Part shown: positions 53,883 through 63,031 of the stretch, piece after piece
How the letters are laid out: every line of letters starts with the position of its first letter
Position numbering within the stretch: the stretch's first letter is position 1
Assembly (NCBI GenBank): GCA_020622165.1
Contig: JACNMN010000002.1
Location: forward strand, 372,001-436,000
Length of the DNA stretch: 64,000 nucleotides
Origin: Boseongicola sp. H5
GTDB lineage: Bacteria; Pseudomonadota; Alphaproteobacteria; Rhodobacterales; Rhodobacteraceae
Reading direction: 5' to 3'
Position numbers and translations under genes: made by a program
The notes under the pieces: generated by a model
Seen by the model: only the letters and a program-made list of their open reading frames with translations
Databases searched by the model: none
What the model was told of the DNA's origin: nothing

Positions 53883-55151
53883 ATGAAGTACCTTCTCACC
53901 TATGATTTCATGGAATCCATGCGTGTCACCAACCAGTGGCTGGGCTCCACCGCGCGGGCCATGTGTTCCTATCCGCAACTCGGGCTCATCGCGAATCCCG
54001 CGATCCAGATGACCGCCGCCTGGGGCGAGGTGATGGAGCGCAGCTTTGCCCGCATGGTCGTCAAGCCCGACTGGAACATCCATTCCATCGCGGGCGATGA
54101 CGGGCGCGATCATTCGGTCATCGTCGAAACCGTGCTCAAGCGCCCCTTCGGCGACCTGATCCGCTTCAAGGTGCAGGGGCGCGCGCCCACCGGCCGCAAG
54201 GTTCTGCTTGTGGCGCCAATGTCCGGTCACTATGCCACCCTTCTCCGTTCCACTGTCATCAGCCTGCTGCCCGATTGTGACGTCTATATCACGGATTGGC
54301 ACAATGCGCGCGACATTCCTGTCAGCGCGGGCAAATTCGATATCGAGGATTACACTCTTTATCTGGTTGATTTTCTGCGCGAAATGGGACCCGACAGTCA
54401 CGTGATCGCGGTCTGCCAGCCCGCGCCGCTCGCCCTTGCCGCCACCGCCTATCTGGCTGAGGAAGACCCCGCGGCGCAGCCCCGCAGCCTGACGCTGATC
54501 GGCGGCCCGGTGGACCCGGACGCGGCGGCCACCGATGTCACCGATTTCGGCAACCGCATCACCATGGGCCAGTTGGAGCGCCACATGCTGCAACGGGTCG
54601 GCTTCAAATATGCCGGCGCCGGGCGCATGGTCTATCCCGGCCTGCAACAGCTCTCCAGCTTCATGGCGATGAATGCCGACAAGCACACCAAGGCCTTCAC
54701 CGACCAGATCCTGCGCGTGGCCAAGGGCGAAGCCTCGGATCATGACAAGCACAACAAGTTCTACGACGAATATCTCGCGGTGATGGATATGACGGCGGAG
54801 TTCTATCTCTCCACCGTCGAGCGGATCTTCAAGGAGCTGGAGATCGCTCAGAACCGCTTCACAGTGGCGGGCAAGCCGGTCGATATCGGCAAGATCACCA
54901 CAGTTGCCGTGAAAACCGTCGAAGGCGGGAAGGACGATATCTCCGCGCCCGGTCAATGCGTGGCCGCCCTCGATCTCTGCACCGGGCTGCCGGCCAGCAA
55001 GAAGGCCAGCTATATCGAGCCCGAGGCCGGCCATTACGGGATCTTCGCAGGCAAGAGCTGGCGCAACAACATCCGCCCGCTGGTTCTTGATTTCATCGAT
55101 GCGAATTGCGATGTGCCCAAGACGCCGATCAGGGACGTGGCGGCAGAATAA
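53883..55151 (+). CDS. phaZ: Intracellular PHB depolymerase
   Basis: Mobilises stored PHB in the cytoplasm. The 422-aa protein belongs to the PhaZ1-type of Ralstonia and Paracoccus: nucleophile C178 in VIAVCQPAP in place of the usual lipase Ser, an N-terminal helical part (MKYLLTYDFMESMR), ITDWHNARDIPVSAG, and the C-terminal His in EPEAGHYGIFAG. Divergent from phaC, the standard alphaproteobacterial layout phaZ-phaC-phaP-phaR. Two bases of GAGAGCAGT separate the ribosome site and ATG normally. Confidence 0.95.
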   Translation: MKYLLTYDFMESMRVTNQWLGSTARAMCSYPQLGLIANPAIQMTAAWGEVMERSFARMVVKPDWNIHSIAGDDGRDHSVIVETVLKRPFGDLIRFKVQGRAPTGRKVLLVAPMSGHYATLLRSTVISLLPDCDVYITDWHNARDIPVSAGKFDIEDYTLYLVDFLREMGPDSHVIAVCQPAPLALAATAYLAEEDPAAQPRSLTLIGGPVDPDAAATDVTDFGNRITMGQLERHMLQRVGFKYAGAGRMVYPGLQQLSSFMAMNADKHTKAFTDQILRVAKGEASDHDKHNKFYDEYLAVMDMTAEFYLSTVERIFKELEIAQNRFTVAGKPVDIGKITTVAVKTVEGGKDDISAPGQCVAALDLCTGLPASKKASYIEPEAGHYGIFAGKSWRNNIRPLVLDFIDANCDVPKTPIRDVAAE

Positions 55152-55163
55152 GGAACCAACCCG

Positions 55164-55730
55164 ATGTCGGATCTTCGGTTCTCCTGCACCTGCGGGGCGC
55201 TGACGGGCCACCTCGTGGAGGCCAGCCCGCGCGCCGGGGCCCATGTCATATGCCATTGCGAAGACTGCCGGCGCACGCTGGCATATTACAATATCCCTCT
55301 GCCCGCGGATGAAGGCGTGGGGCTTTTCCAGACCAATCCCGACAATATCCGCATCGACACCGGGCGCAGATATCTCGGCCTCATGCGCCTGTCGCCGCGC
55401 GGCCTGTTCCGCTGGTATGCGACATGCTGCAACACCCCGCTCTTCAACTCCTCCACAAGGCCGCGCTTCCCCTTCAGCAGCGTGCTGACCCGGAACATGG
55501 TCGACACCGACCCGCTCGGGCCGGTCGTGGGGCAGGTGTTCAAGCGCGGCCCCAACGGCAAGACGCGCCACCAGGGCATGGGCCGTCTGGTCGCGGGGAT
55601 GATGCTGCGCACCGGCTCGGCGCTCGTCACCGGAAAATGGCGCCAGACCCCGTTTTTCAACATCGAAACCGGGGAGCCGGTGGCGACACCCGTGATCGCG
55701 CCCAAGGATGCGGGCCGCGCACACTCCTGA
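55164..55730 (+). CDS. DUF6151/GFA-like zinc-binding protein
   Basis: A 188-aa protein with an N-terminal cysteine set C8-x-C10, C30-x-C32-xx-C35 and C88-C89 that matches the zinc ligands of glutathione-dependent formaldehyde-activating (GFA) enzymes. The C-terminal half (GRHYLGLMRL.. onward) is not GFA-like and fits DUF6151. It lies 12 bases after phaZ, so probably cotranscribed. The substrate is unknown. Confidence 0.8.
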   Translation: MSDLRFSCTCGALTGHLVEASPRAGAHVICHCEDCRRTLAYYNIPLPADEGVGLFQTNPDNIRIDTGRRYLGLMRLSPRGLFRWYATCCNTPLFNSSTRPRFPFSSVLTRNMVDTDPLGPVVGQVFKRGPNGKTRHQGMGRLVAGMMLRTGSALVTGKWRQTPFFNIETGEPVATPVIAPKDAGRAHS

Positions 55731-55744
55731 CCCCGGGAAACCGC

Positions 55745-56452
55745 TCAGGCCGCGTCAGCCAGCCATCTTCGCAACGCCGCCGTGGTGGCCTTTGGCTGCT
55801 CCAGCGTCGGCAGGTGGCCCGCGCCTGCGATAATCTCCAGCCGGGCCCGCGGGATCAGATCGGCCATGAATTCATGCCGCCGCACCGGGCACAGCGCGTC
55901 ATATTCGCCGCACAGCACCAGCGCGGGCACCGAAATGCGCCGCAGCACCGCCTGCTGGTCGGATCGCCGCTGCAACGCGCGCGATTGCGCCACGAAAATC
56001 TCCGGGCCCAGATTGCGGGCCATCTCCACCACCAGATCCAGCACATCCTGCCGCACCGGCCCGGGGGCCAGATAGCCGGGCGCCACCTCGTCGCGCATCA
56101 CCTGTTCCAGCCGGCCGGACTTGGCCGCCACAATATGCGGCTCGCGCGCGGCGGCCACGGGCGGCGTTTCCGCCAGCGGGTTCGTGTCCAGAAGCGCGAT
56201 CCGGCTCACCCGCTCCGGCGCGCGGCGATAGATCTCCATCGCCACGATCCCGCCCATGGACAGGCCCGCCAGCGCGAACCGGTCCGGGGCGGTCTCAAGG
56301 GTCTGCGCGGCCAGTCTCTCGATATGCTCGGCGCCGGTGATCGGGGCCATATGCACCGCGCGGTCTGCACAGAACGCCACCATCTGCGGCCACCACAGCC
56401 GCGCGTCGCACATCATCCCCGGCAGCAAGACCAGCGGTTCGGTCACCGGCAT
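55745..56452 (-). CDS. Alpha/beta hydrolase
   Basis: A 235-aa hydrolase with nucleophile S65 in LAGLSMGG, oxyanion loop LPGMMCDARLW, acid in CGEYDALCPV and H in GAGHLPTLEQP. The short form without lid resembles carboxylesterases and enol-lactone hydrolases. It is the last gene of the long minus-strand series that begins at the right edge, so it may process the final product of that pathway. It is convergent with the DUF6151 gene (14 bases apart). Confidence 0.9.
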   Translation of the reverse strand: MPVTEPLVLLPGMMCDARLWWPQMVAFCADRAVHMAPITGAEHIERLAAQTLETAPDRFALAGLSMGGIVAMEIYRRAPERVSRIALLDTNPLAETPPVAAAREPHIVAAKSGRLEQVMRDEVAPGYLAPGPVRQDVLDLVVEMARNLGPEIFVAQSRALQRRSDQQAVLRRISVPALVLCGEYDALCPVRRHEFMADLIPRARLEIIAGAGHLPTLEQPKATTAALRRWLADAA

Positions 56453-56506
56453 TCCCTTCCTCCGGCCTGAAATCCCCCGGTCCGGGGGCTCCGGCGGGGT
56501 TCGGCC

Positions 56507-57643
56507 TCACGCGGCTCCGGCCCGCGCCCCGGCCAGGGCCGCACCGGCGCTCAACGCCGCCAATTTGGCATAGGCAATCTCCGGGTCAACCGCCCCGAAG
56601 CCCGCAAACGTGCCGAAACCGCAATCGCTGCCCGCAATCACCCGATCCGCGCCCACGATCTGCACAAATCGCCCGATCCGCTCGGCCACAAGCTCCGGGT
56701 GCTCCACGAAATTCGTCGTCGTATCCACCACCCCCGGCACAAGGATCTTGTCGTCCGGTATCTCTGCCGCCCGGTCGCGGAACACCGCCCATTCATGGGC
56801 GTGGCGCGGGTTCGAGGTTTCGAACAGCAACTGGCTTGCCGCCACCTTCATGAAAGTGGCGAACACCGTGTCCATCGGAATGTCGCAGATATGCGGCCCC
56901 TCGTAATTGCCCCAGCAGATATGCACCCGCACCCGCGCCGGGTCGATGCCCGCCAGCGCATGGTTCAACGCCTCCACATGGCCCTCGGCGATTTTCACGA
57001 ACTCCGCATCCGACAGATCGGCGAACAGCATGTGCCGCGACAGGGCCAGATCCGGGCAATCCAGCTGCAACATCAGCCCGGCATCGACGATCGTCCGGTA
57101 TTCGTCACGCATCGCATCGGCAAGGGCGGCCAGATACGCCTCCCGCGTCGGGTAGAAGTCGTTTTGCAGGAACAGTGAAATCACCCCGGGCGAGGCCGCG
57201 TTCATGAATCCTTCGCGCGCCCCGTGTTCGACCATCCCCGCCTTGAGATTGGCGATGTCCTTCTCCAGCTCTCCCCGCCCTTTCGAACGTACCTCTCCCA
57301 CGCACATGGGCCGGGCATAGCTGGGCGTGCCGCCCTCCCGCTTCAGGCGTTCCAGAAAACTCGGGAACAGTTTCAGATCGGCCGGCGCGTTGCGCGGGCT
57401 GTCGCCGTCGAACCCGGTATAGCGATCCTTCACATAGGTCGCATAGGAGATCTTGGAGGTCTCCCCGTCGCTCACCAGATCGATCCCCGCCGCCACCTGC
57501 CGGCGCACGGTTTCCGAACAGGCCGCCGCCATCGCCGCATCGAACCCCGCGCGGTCGTACTCCTCGCCCCTCTCGCGGGCGAAAATGAAATCCACCACGT
57601 CCTGCGTCCGGGGCAGGCTGCCCACATGGGTCGTCCTGATCAT
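56507..57643 (-). CDS. Compact MetE-like zinc methyltransferase
   Basis: A 378-aa protein of the cobalamin-independent methionine synthase C-terminal (MetE_C) family, much shorter than MetE because the N-terminal half is missing. The catalytic zinc site is complete: H241 and C243 in RVHICWGNYEG, E275 in LLFETSN and C341 in GSDCGFGT. The N-terminus RTTHVGSLPR is the family start. It would transfer a methyl group to a thiol, but the donor is not clear because the folate-binding half is absent; methylated sulfonium or amine compounds are possible donors. Overlaps the RidA gene by 4 bases. Confidence 0.85.
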   Translation of the reverse strand: MIRTTHVGSLPRTQDVVDFIFARERGEEYDRAGFDAAMAAACSETVRRQVAAGIDLVSDGETSKISYATYVKDRYTGFDGDSPRNAPADLKLFPSFLERLKREGGTPSYARPMCVGEVRSKGRGELEKDIANLKAGMVEHGAREGFMNAASPGVISLFLQNDFYPTREAYLAALADAMRDEYRTIVDAGLMLQLDCPDLALSRHMLFADLSDAEFVKIAEGHVEALNHALAGIDPARVRVHICWGNYEGPHICDIPMDTVFATFMKVAASQLLFETSNPRHAHEWAVFRDRAAEIPDDKILVPGVVDTTTNFVEHPELVAERIGRFVQIVGADRVIAGSDCGFGTFAGFGAVDPEIAYAKLAALSAGAALAGARAGAA

Positions 57644-58032
57644 TCCGTCTTTCCCTCGATCCGGGCCACAACCCGCAACTCCACCAATGTGCCGGGGGTC
57701 ACGAAGCCCTGCACCTCGATCGCCGTCCAGGCCGGATAGGGCTCGGAGACATGGCGCGCGCGGATCTCCCGAAACGCCGCGATATGGTCCTGCAGCCCCA
57801 CATGGTACGAGGTCATCTCCACCATCCGGGCGCCTGCGGCCTCCAGCACGATCCGCACCCTCTCAAAGGCCAGCTCGATCTGCACCACCGGGTCCGGGTT
57901 CACGGTGCCATCCGGCCCCGCCCCGGTCATGCCGGTCAGAAATACCAGATCACCGACAACCAGCGCGGGCGACATCTTCCAGTCGCGCAGATAGCCCTCG
58001 AACCCCTCCGGTGCGATGGATCTTTCGGTCAT
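57640..58032 (-). CDS. RidA/YjgF-family protein
   Basis: A 130-aa trimeric RidA-type protein, normally hydrolysing reactive enamine or imine intermediates. Seen: LVVGDLVFLTGMTGAGPDG near residue 25, VQIELAFERVRIVLEAAGARMVEMTSYHVGL in the middle and the C-terminal TAIEVQGFVTPGTLVELRVVARI with the catalytic-type Arg. Its operon setting suggests it clears an imine from the same pathway. ATG 58032; translation is coupled to the methyltransferase by a 4-base overlap. Confidence 0.92.
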   Translation of the reverse strand: MTERSIAPEGFEGYLRDWKMSPALVVGDLVFLTGMTGAGPDGTVNPDPVVQIELAFERVRIVLEAAGARMVEMTSYHVGLQDHIAAFREIRARHVSEPYPAWTAIEVQGFVTPGTLVELRVVARIEGKTE

Positions 58033-58042
58033 GGCTCTCCCT

Positions 58043-59008
58043 TCACCCGGCCCATGTCGCGCCTGCCGGATCATCCGTGCCGACCACGTGATAAAGGCTT
58101 GCCTCCCCGGTCATCGCCGGCACCGCCGCATGGTCAAGGTTCTCCGGCACGCTCATCGTATCGCCCGGCGCCAGCGTCACGCTGCCGCCCTCCCATGTCA
58201 CGCGCCAATGGCCCCGCACCGGCATCAGAACGCTTGGCCTGTCATGGGAATGCATCGCCGCGCTGGCCGAGGCGCGGGTGATGAAATCCACCTCGAAGCC
58301 CGGCCTGTCCCGCAACCGGCCATGCGCGCCGATCACCTTCGCGGGCGCCTTGTCCGCCAGCGCGGTCAGATCCCAGTATCGCGCGACGCATCCGGGCACC
58401 ACATCGGCCGCTTCAGGCTCGGGGAACGCCGCCAGGTCCGCCTCGCTCAGGACCGGCATCGGCGCCACGCCATCGGGCAGATGCTGCCCCAGCTTGGTGT
58501 CGTAAAGCCTGCCGTTTTCACCCAGCATCAGCCCATGTTCTTTTGCATCTTCAATGACTTGTGGCGCCCAGATCACGCCGCCGCCGGCGTCGTCACCGCC
58601 AAGGATCGCCATCACCATCCCGTAATCTGTGCCGATATTCTCGAACCCGCGAAAGATGCCCGTGGGGATGTTGAAGATATCGCCCTCCTCCAGCACCACC
58701 GCGCCCGCATCGCCCCGGCGGCCCCAGAAAAACCGCCAGCGGCCTTTCAGGACGAAAAACACCTCCGCCGTGCGGTGGGAATGCAGGGAGTTCCGGCAGT
58801 TCGGCGGCTGACCCGCGGCACCGATATTGAACCCGTGCGGGATCTGGATATGCACGTGCTGATCGGGGCTTTCGCTGACACCGCCACCGATGATCGTGAA
58901 ATTCTCCTTCTGGTCGCTGCCGGGCGTGTGGGCGTCGATGAAGGCTGTTTTGCAGGGTTTCAGCTCGCCATAGCGGACGATGCGCGAGGCCATGTCTTGG
59001 GGGGTCAT
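58043..59008 (-). CDS. Double-cupin protein
   Basis: A 321-aa bicupin. The first cupin (about residues 70-145) has LHSHRTAEVFFVLKGRWRFFWG and the second (about 240-305) has MHSHDRPSVLMPVRGHWRVTWEGG, each with an H-x-H metal set. The layout resembles gentisate 1,2-dioxygenase-like or homogentisate-type bicupins and some dehydratases, but the metal-ligand Glu is not obvious, so activity is open. It is 10 bases upstream of the RidA gene. A T7 run on the minus strand (59040-59046) precedes it in the 107-base gap. Confidence 0.8.
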   Translation of the reverse strand: MTPQDMASRIVRYGELKPCKTAFIDAHTPGSDQKENFTIIGGGVSESPDQHVHIQIPHGFNIGAAGQPPNCRNSLHSHRTAEVFFVLKGRWRFFWGRRGDAGAVVLEEGDIFNIPTGIFRGFENIGTDYGMVMAILGGDDAGGGVIWAPQVIEDAKEHGLMLGENGRLYDTKLGQHLPDGVAPMPVLSEADLAAFPEPEAADVVPGCVARYWDLTALADKAPAKVIGAHGRLRDRPGFEVDFITRASASAAMHSHDRPSVLMPVRGHWRVTWEGGSVTLAPGDTMSVPENLDHAAVPAMTGEASLYHVVGTDDPAGATWAG

Positions 59009-59115
59009 ATGCTCACATGCTCATGAATCCGGCCGCCGGAAAAAAACCACGGGCTGGCTTTGGAAATAAGGGGAAGACGCGACGATTGGCGCGATGCAAA
59101 GGGCCGGCGGACATC

Positions 59116-60087
59116 TCATCCCATCTCCGCCAGCAAGATCTGCTTCCAGATCGCGGTTTCATCCAGCATCACATACTCCCGGCGAAGGCCCCATGGTCCG
59201 AACTCGGCATGGCTGATACCCAACACATAGACCTCCGCACCGGTGGGTTTGCCGAAGCTGCCCCATCCGGAATGGGTGCCATGCAGGCTCCACCGGATCG
59301 CGGCGCGGGGCGGCATCATCGGGTCGTCGCGCCCGATCCGGTGGTGGATGGTGAAGGCGGCATCGGGAAAGGCGGCGCGCAGGCCCATCCAGAAACGGTC
59401 GGCATCGCCATGGCCGTGGCCGGTGACGCCGCCGGGATGTTCCAGCTGGCAGGCCCGGTCGTAAGTCTCTGGAATAACGGCCATATCAGCGCCCATGATA
59501 CGGGTCAGGATATCGCCATAGCGCTGGCCCCATTCGTTATCGTTGCCGTGGCCCTGATAGGGGCCGGGCTTGTCGGTGGCCGGGGTCAGCGGTTTCACGC
59601 AGGCGTCGGATCCGCCCTCACGCGCGATCTGATCGCGGGCGAAATCGATCGGGTTCCAGCCCATCTGGCGGACAATGGCGCCCTGGTCGCGGATCAGCCA
59701 TTCATCGTCGATCCGGTTATCGATCGCGTGGCAATCGGCAATGATCCGGTAGGTGAGCCTGCGCCCCATCGCCGCGCCATAGGCGCCGTCGCCCGCATGG
59801 GTCGCCCGGCTCAGGATACGGTGCGACGAGAGCATCCCCTCCTCGGGCGTGCCGGACCACATCACATCCTCGCCCAGAAGCGTCCGGTCGGGAAATTCGG
59901 CCAGCGTCGCCATGGTGGCCGCAATCACGCCCTGGTTCCCGACCACGACCGACGCAGGCGAGCGGACGACGATATCTTCGCTGTAATAGTCATGCAGCGT
60001 GGCGATCCGCCGGTCTTCCCAGATCTCCCGGGTGATCCCGAGGATATAGTCGGGGAAGTCCCTGAATTTCGGGTCGAACCCTTTCAT
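59116..60087 (-). CDS. NTF2/SnoaL-like double-domain protein (second)
   Basis: A 323-aa protein of the NTF2-like fold, about twice the usual 140 aa, so it probably has two cone-shaped domains in tandem. Seen: IWEDRRIATLHDYYSEDIVVRSPASVVVG at the start of domain 1 and WGQRYGDILTRIMGADMAVIPETYDRACQLEHPGG leading into domain 2 near residue 200. Polyketide cyclases and ester cyclases share the fold, but the activity cannot be told. ATG 60087 has GGAAGG upstream. The LacI gene overlaps its start by 4 bases. Confidence 0.8.
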   Translation of the reverse strand: MKGFDPKFRDFPDYILGITREIWEDRRIATLHDYYSEDIVVRSPASVVVGNQGVIAATMATLAEFPDRTLLGEDVMWSGTPEEGMLSSHRILSRATHAGDGAYGAAMGRRLTYRIIADCHAIDNRIDDEWLIRDQGAIVRQMGWNPIDFARDQIAREGGSDACVKPLTPATDKPGPYQGHGNDNEWGQRYGDILTRIMGADMAVIPETYDRACQLEHPGGVTGHGHGDADRFWMGLRAAFPDAAFTIHHRIGRDDPMMPPRAAIRWSLHGTHSGWGSFGKPTGAEVYVLGISHAEFGPWGLRREYVMLDETAIWKQILLAEMG

Positions 60088-61106
60088 CCGCCCCATCCTT
60101 CCGGGATTCTGGCAGAGGCGCGAACGATCAGCGGCCCCTCGATTTCCGTCAGCACGCCGGGCTGTTCGTCCGCCTCGATCTCCCCCAGGATCGTGTCGAC
60201 CGTCGCATGGATCATGGCGTTTACCGATTGCCGCACCGTCGTCAGCCGATAGGAGGACCAAGAGGCCATCGCCACATCGTCATATCCAACGATGGAGACA
60301 TCCTCGGGCACCCGCAGGCCCAGATCGAACCGCAGCGTGTCCATCACCGCCAGCGCCATGTGGTCGTTGCCCACGAAAATCGCGTCCGGCGGATCGGCCG
60401 CCTCCATCATCCGGCGGGCCACGTCCGAGGCCGTGTCCCGGCGATACATCCCGTCATCCAGCGCATGCAGCGACCGGCCCGCCGCCGCCAGCGCCTCGCG
60501 AAACCCGTGCAGCCGGTCGACCCCGGTGGAGGATCCCTGCCAGCCGCTGATATGGGCGATCCGCCGATGCTCGCCTGCAAGCAGGAACTCCGCCACCTCC
60601 GCCCCGCCAAGCCGGTTCTGCGACGTGACCGCCGACAGGCCGGAGCCGTTGATGGAGCGGTTGAACAGAACCACGGGGATGCCTTCCTGCGCACAGCGCC
60701 GGGTCAGCTCGCCGGACAGGTTGATCGACGCGGTGATGATGCCATCCACCTGATAATCCATCAGATCTTCGAGCACCTGATTTACATCCGCGTCGGAATT
60801 GCCGGCCAGAAACACCAGCAGGTGATAGCCCCGCTTCTGCAGCGCCGCGGACAGTTTTTCGACCGCGTCGGAATAGAACGGGTTATCCAGATAGGCCACC
60901 ACCAAGCCGATGATCCGCGATTTGCCCGTGATCAGCGACCGCGCCAGAACGTTGGGCCGATAGCCAAGCTGCGCCGCGGCGTCGCGCACCTTGTCCGCCA
61001 TCTTTTTCGACACCGACGCGCCGGGCGTGAACACCCGGCTCACCGCCGACTGGCTGACACCGGCCAGCCGCGCCACATCCAGTGATGTTACCTTGCCCTG
61101 TGGCAT
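60084..61106 (-). CDS. LacI-family transcription regulator
   Basis: A 340-aa regulator with N-terminal helix-turn-helix (residues 4-30, VTSLDVARLAGVSQSAVSRVF), the hinge helix NVLARSL, and a periplasmic-binding-protein domain (about 63-338) for an inducer. The family usually controls sugar or polyol use. It lies inside the minus-strand cluster, 7 bases after the SDR gene, so it probably regulates the whole run. It is the only regulator there. Confidence 0.95.
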   Translation of the reverse strand: MPQGKVTSLDVARLAGVSQSAVSRVFTPGASVSKKMADKVRDAAAQLGYRPNVLARSLITGKSRIIGLVVAYLDNPFYSDAVEKLSAALQKRGYHLLVFLAGNSDADVNQVLEDLMDYQVDGIITASINLSGELTRRCAQEGIPVVLFNRSINGSGLSAVTSQNRLGGAEVAEFLLAGEHRRIAHISGWQGSSTGVDRLHGFREALAAAGRSLHALDDGMYRRDTASDVARRMMEAADPPDAIFVGNDHMALAVMDTLRFDLGLRVPEDVSIVGYDDVAMASWSSYRLTTVRQSVNAMIHATVDTILGEIEADEQPGVLTEIEGPLIVRASARIPEGWGG

Positions 61107-61113
61107 CTTCCCC

Positions 61114-61875
61114 CTACCCCGCGGTCCAGCCGCCATCGACCCGTATGGACGCACCCGTTACCATGGCCGACGCATCGCAGGCCAGAAACAGGACCGCGCC
61201 CATGATATCCTCCACCTCGGCCACGCGCGGCAGCTTGATCTTGCTCTCGATCCAGGCGCGCTTCTCCGGATCGTTGAAGGTCGGTTCGGTCAGGGGCGTG
61301 CGAATGAAGGTGGGACAGATCGTGTTGACCCGGATGTTCCGCGGCCCCCATTCGATCGCCATCGCCTTGGTCATCCCCTCGACCGCGTGTTTCGTGGCGC
61401 AATAGACGGCCCGGTCGATCCCGCCCACATGCCCCATCTGGCTTGAAATCTGGATGATCGAGCCGCCGCCGCTCTCCTGCATCGCACGGGCCGCGCCGAC
61501 GGCCAGAAAATAGGCCGCGCGCACATTCACATCCATCACCGCGTCATAATCCCCGGGCAGCGTCTCCAGCGCCGGGGAATGGCGGGCCAGACCGGCGGAA
61601 TTGCACAGGATATCAAGCCGCCCGAGCCCTTTCAGCGCGCCCCGAACCGCCGCCTGATCGGTCACGTCAAGGGTCATCCCCTCGGCCGCGTACCCCGCGC
61701 CCGTGATCTCCGCCACCGCCGCCGCCACGGCCTCCGCGCCGCGCGCGGCGATCACCACATGGGCACCCGCTTCGGCCAGCGCCATGGCGCAGCCAAGGCC
61801 GATCCCGCGCGAGCCGCCGGTGACAAGCGCGCGACGGCCCTCCAGCCGGAAGGAGGGGGTCCGCGGCAAGCTCAT
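61114..61875 (-). CDS. Short-chain dehydrogenase/reductase
   Basis: A 253-aa classical SDR: cofactor motif TGGSRGIG (residues 19-26), N92-SAG, S144, Y158-CATK162, and the VNTICPTFIRTPL region. The Gly-rich motif with Asp/Asn preferences suggests NAD(H), but this is not decisive. It would oxidise or reduce an alcohol in the cluster, next to the HisD-like dehydrogenase. The 187-base gap upstream (61876-62062) holds no gene and may hold a further promoter. Confidence 0.94.
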   Translation of the reverse strand: MSLPRTPSFRLEGRRALVTGGSRGIGLGCAMALAEAGAHVVIAARGAEAVAAAVAEITGAGYAAEGMTLDVTDQAAVRGALKGLGRLDILCNSAGLARHSPALETLPGDYDAVMDVNVRAAYFLAVGAARAMQESGGGSIIQISSQMGHVGGIDRAVYCATKHAVEGMTKAMAIEWGPRNIRVNTICPTFIRTPLTEPTFNDPEKRAWIESKIKLPRVAEVEDIMGAVLFLACDASAMVTGASIRVDGGWTAG

Positions 61876-62062
61876 GACGCCCCCGCGCCTGACAGGGAAG
61901 GATCGGCAAACCGCCCAGGACACGGCCCACCGGCGCGCGCCCGTCGCCCTGCACAATGCGGGTGGTCTTGCCCACATTCGCCACGGCCGCGGATCGCCAG
62001 CGCGGGTGGCAAGGCGGCCCCCGGCGGCGCCGGCTCGGCGCTGGGGCGGATCGGCGCGGATA

Positions 62063-63016
62063 TCATGACGCCAGTTCCCGCATGCGGGCCAGCACATCGA
62101 CACCCAGTTGGTCATACACATCCAGCAGGTCGACCAGCACCCAGTTCTCCCGGATCTTGCCGGCCTCGACCCGCCAGAAATCCAGCGAACGCATGGTGAG
62201 CCTCTGCCCAGTCCCGGGGATCCCCAGCCAGGTACCGCCGCTCAGTGTCATGTGCATTCCGGGCCAGCCGGTGAAGCCCACATAATTGCCTTCGGCAAAA
62301 AGATGTCCGCCGGCCGGGTCGCCCACCCGGTCGGGCATCGCGCCCAGAAACGGTACCTGATGATGGGCGCGGAACCCGTCTATCCCTCGGGCGGTACCGA
62401 TGCCCGCAGGCCCATACCAGCTACAGGCATCGTGCCAGTAGTCCGGCAGGCGCATCGCCTCGACACCTTCGGCATTCCTGCCGAGCGCTCTCAGCATGTC
62501 GCCCACGATCCCGGCCGCTCTCGTGCCGTCGCCGGAAATGCGCAGGCCGTCCTGCGTGGCCGGGCCCGGCACCTGCCATTCCCGCCCGAGCGACGGCGAC
62601 AGCGGCCAGACACCGGCCTGCATCATCAGTTCCGGGATATCCCAAAGCCCCTGAAACTCCACGATATTCCCCGCCTCGATCCGGTAGAATTCGTGAAGCC
62701 GCATCGCCGCCATCCGCCCGGTCGGCGGAATGTCGAGAAACGGGTTCATGAAGGCACCGCAGTAATAACCGCAGGCGCCCACCCATGTGGCACCCGCATC
62801 GGTACGCCCCTCCAGAACGATGGTGTTGCGCCGTTCCAGATCGGGGAAGGCGTGACCAAGCCTGCCAAGCGCATCCTCGAAAAACGCGCCGGGCCCGTCC
62901 ATCGTGCCGAACGGGTAGGCCAGATGCACGATCGCGCCGTCCTCGAACACCGACTGGGCGGCGGTCCAATCGGTCAGGTCAAGCAAGGGGGCAAGGCCGC
63001 GTTTGAGATCCAGCAT
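62063..63016 (-). CDS. NTF2/SnoaL-like double-domain protein (first)
   Basis: A 317-aa paralogue of the gene at 59116, also two tandem NTF2-like domains. Domain 1 has LLDLTDWTAAQSVFEDGAIVHLAYPFGTMDG; domain 2 starts near YWHDACSWYGPAGIGTARGIDGFRAHHQ. Ends with LVDLLDVYDQLGVDVLARM. Polyketide-cyclase/ester-cyclase fold. It is 15 bases after the HisD-like gene, so they are cotranscribed. Having two such long NTF2-like proteins in one operon is unusual. Confidence 0.82.
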   Translation of the reverse strand: MLDLKRGLAPLLDLTDWTAAQSVFEDGAIVHLAYPFGTMDGPGAFFEDALGRLGHAFPDLERRNTIVLEGRTDAGATWVGACGYYCGAFMNPFLDIPPTGRMAAMRLHEFYRIEAGNIVEFQGLWDIPELMMQAGVWPLSPSLGREWQVPGPATQDGLRISGDGTRAAGIVGDMLRALGRNAEGVEAMRLPDYWHDACSWYGPAGIGTARGIDGFRAHHQVPFLGAMPDRVGDPAGGHLFAEGNYVGFTGWPGMHMTLSGGTWLGIPGTGQRLTMRSLDFWRVEAGKIRENWVLVDLLDVYDQLGVDVLARMRELAS

Positions 63017-63031
63017 GGGGTTTTCGTCGGC

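Noticed and set aside
53772-55724. A 650-codon minus-strand open frame over phaZ and DUF6151
   Set aside because: Shadow of phaZ, which has catalytic residues and correct locus context.
59034-59060. T7 run on the minus strand as terminator of the NTF2-like gene
   Set aside because: Only a three-base stem precedes the run, so no credible hairpin forms.
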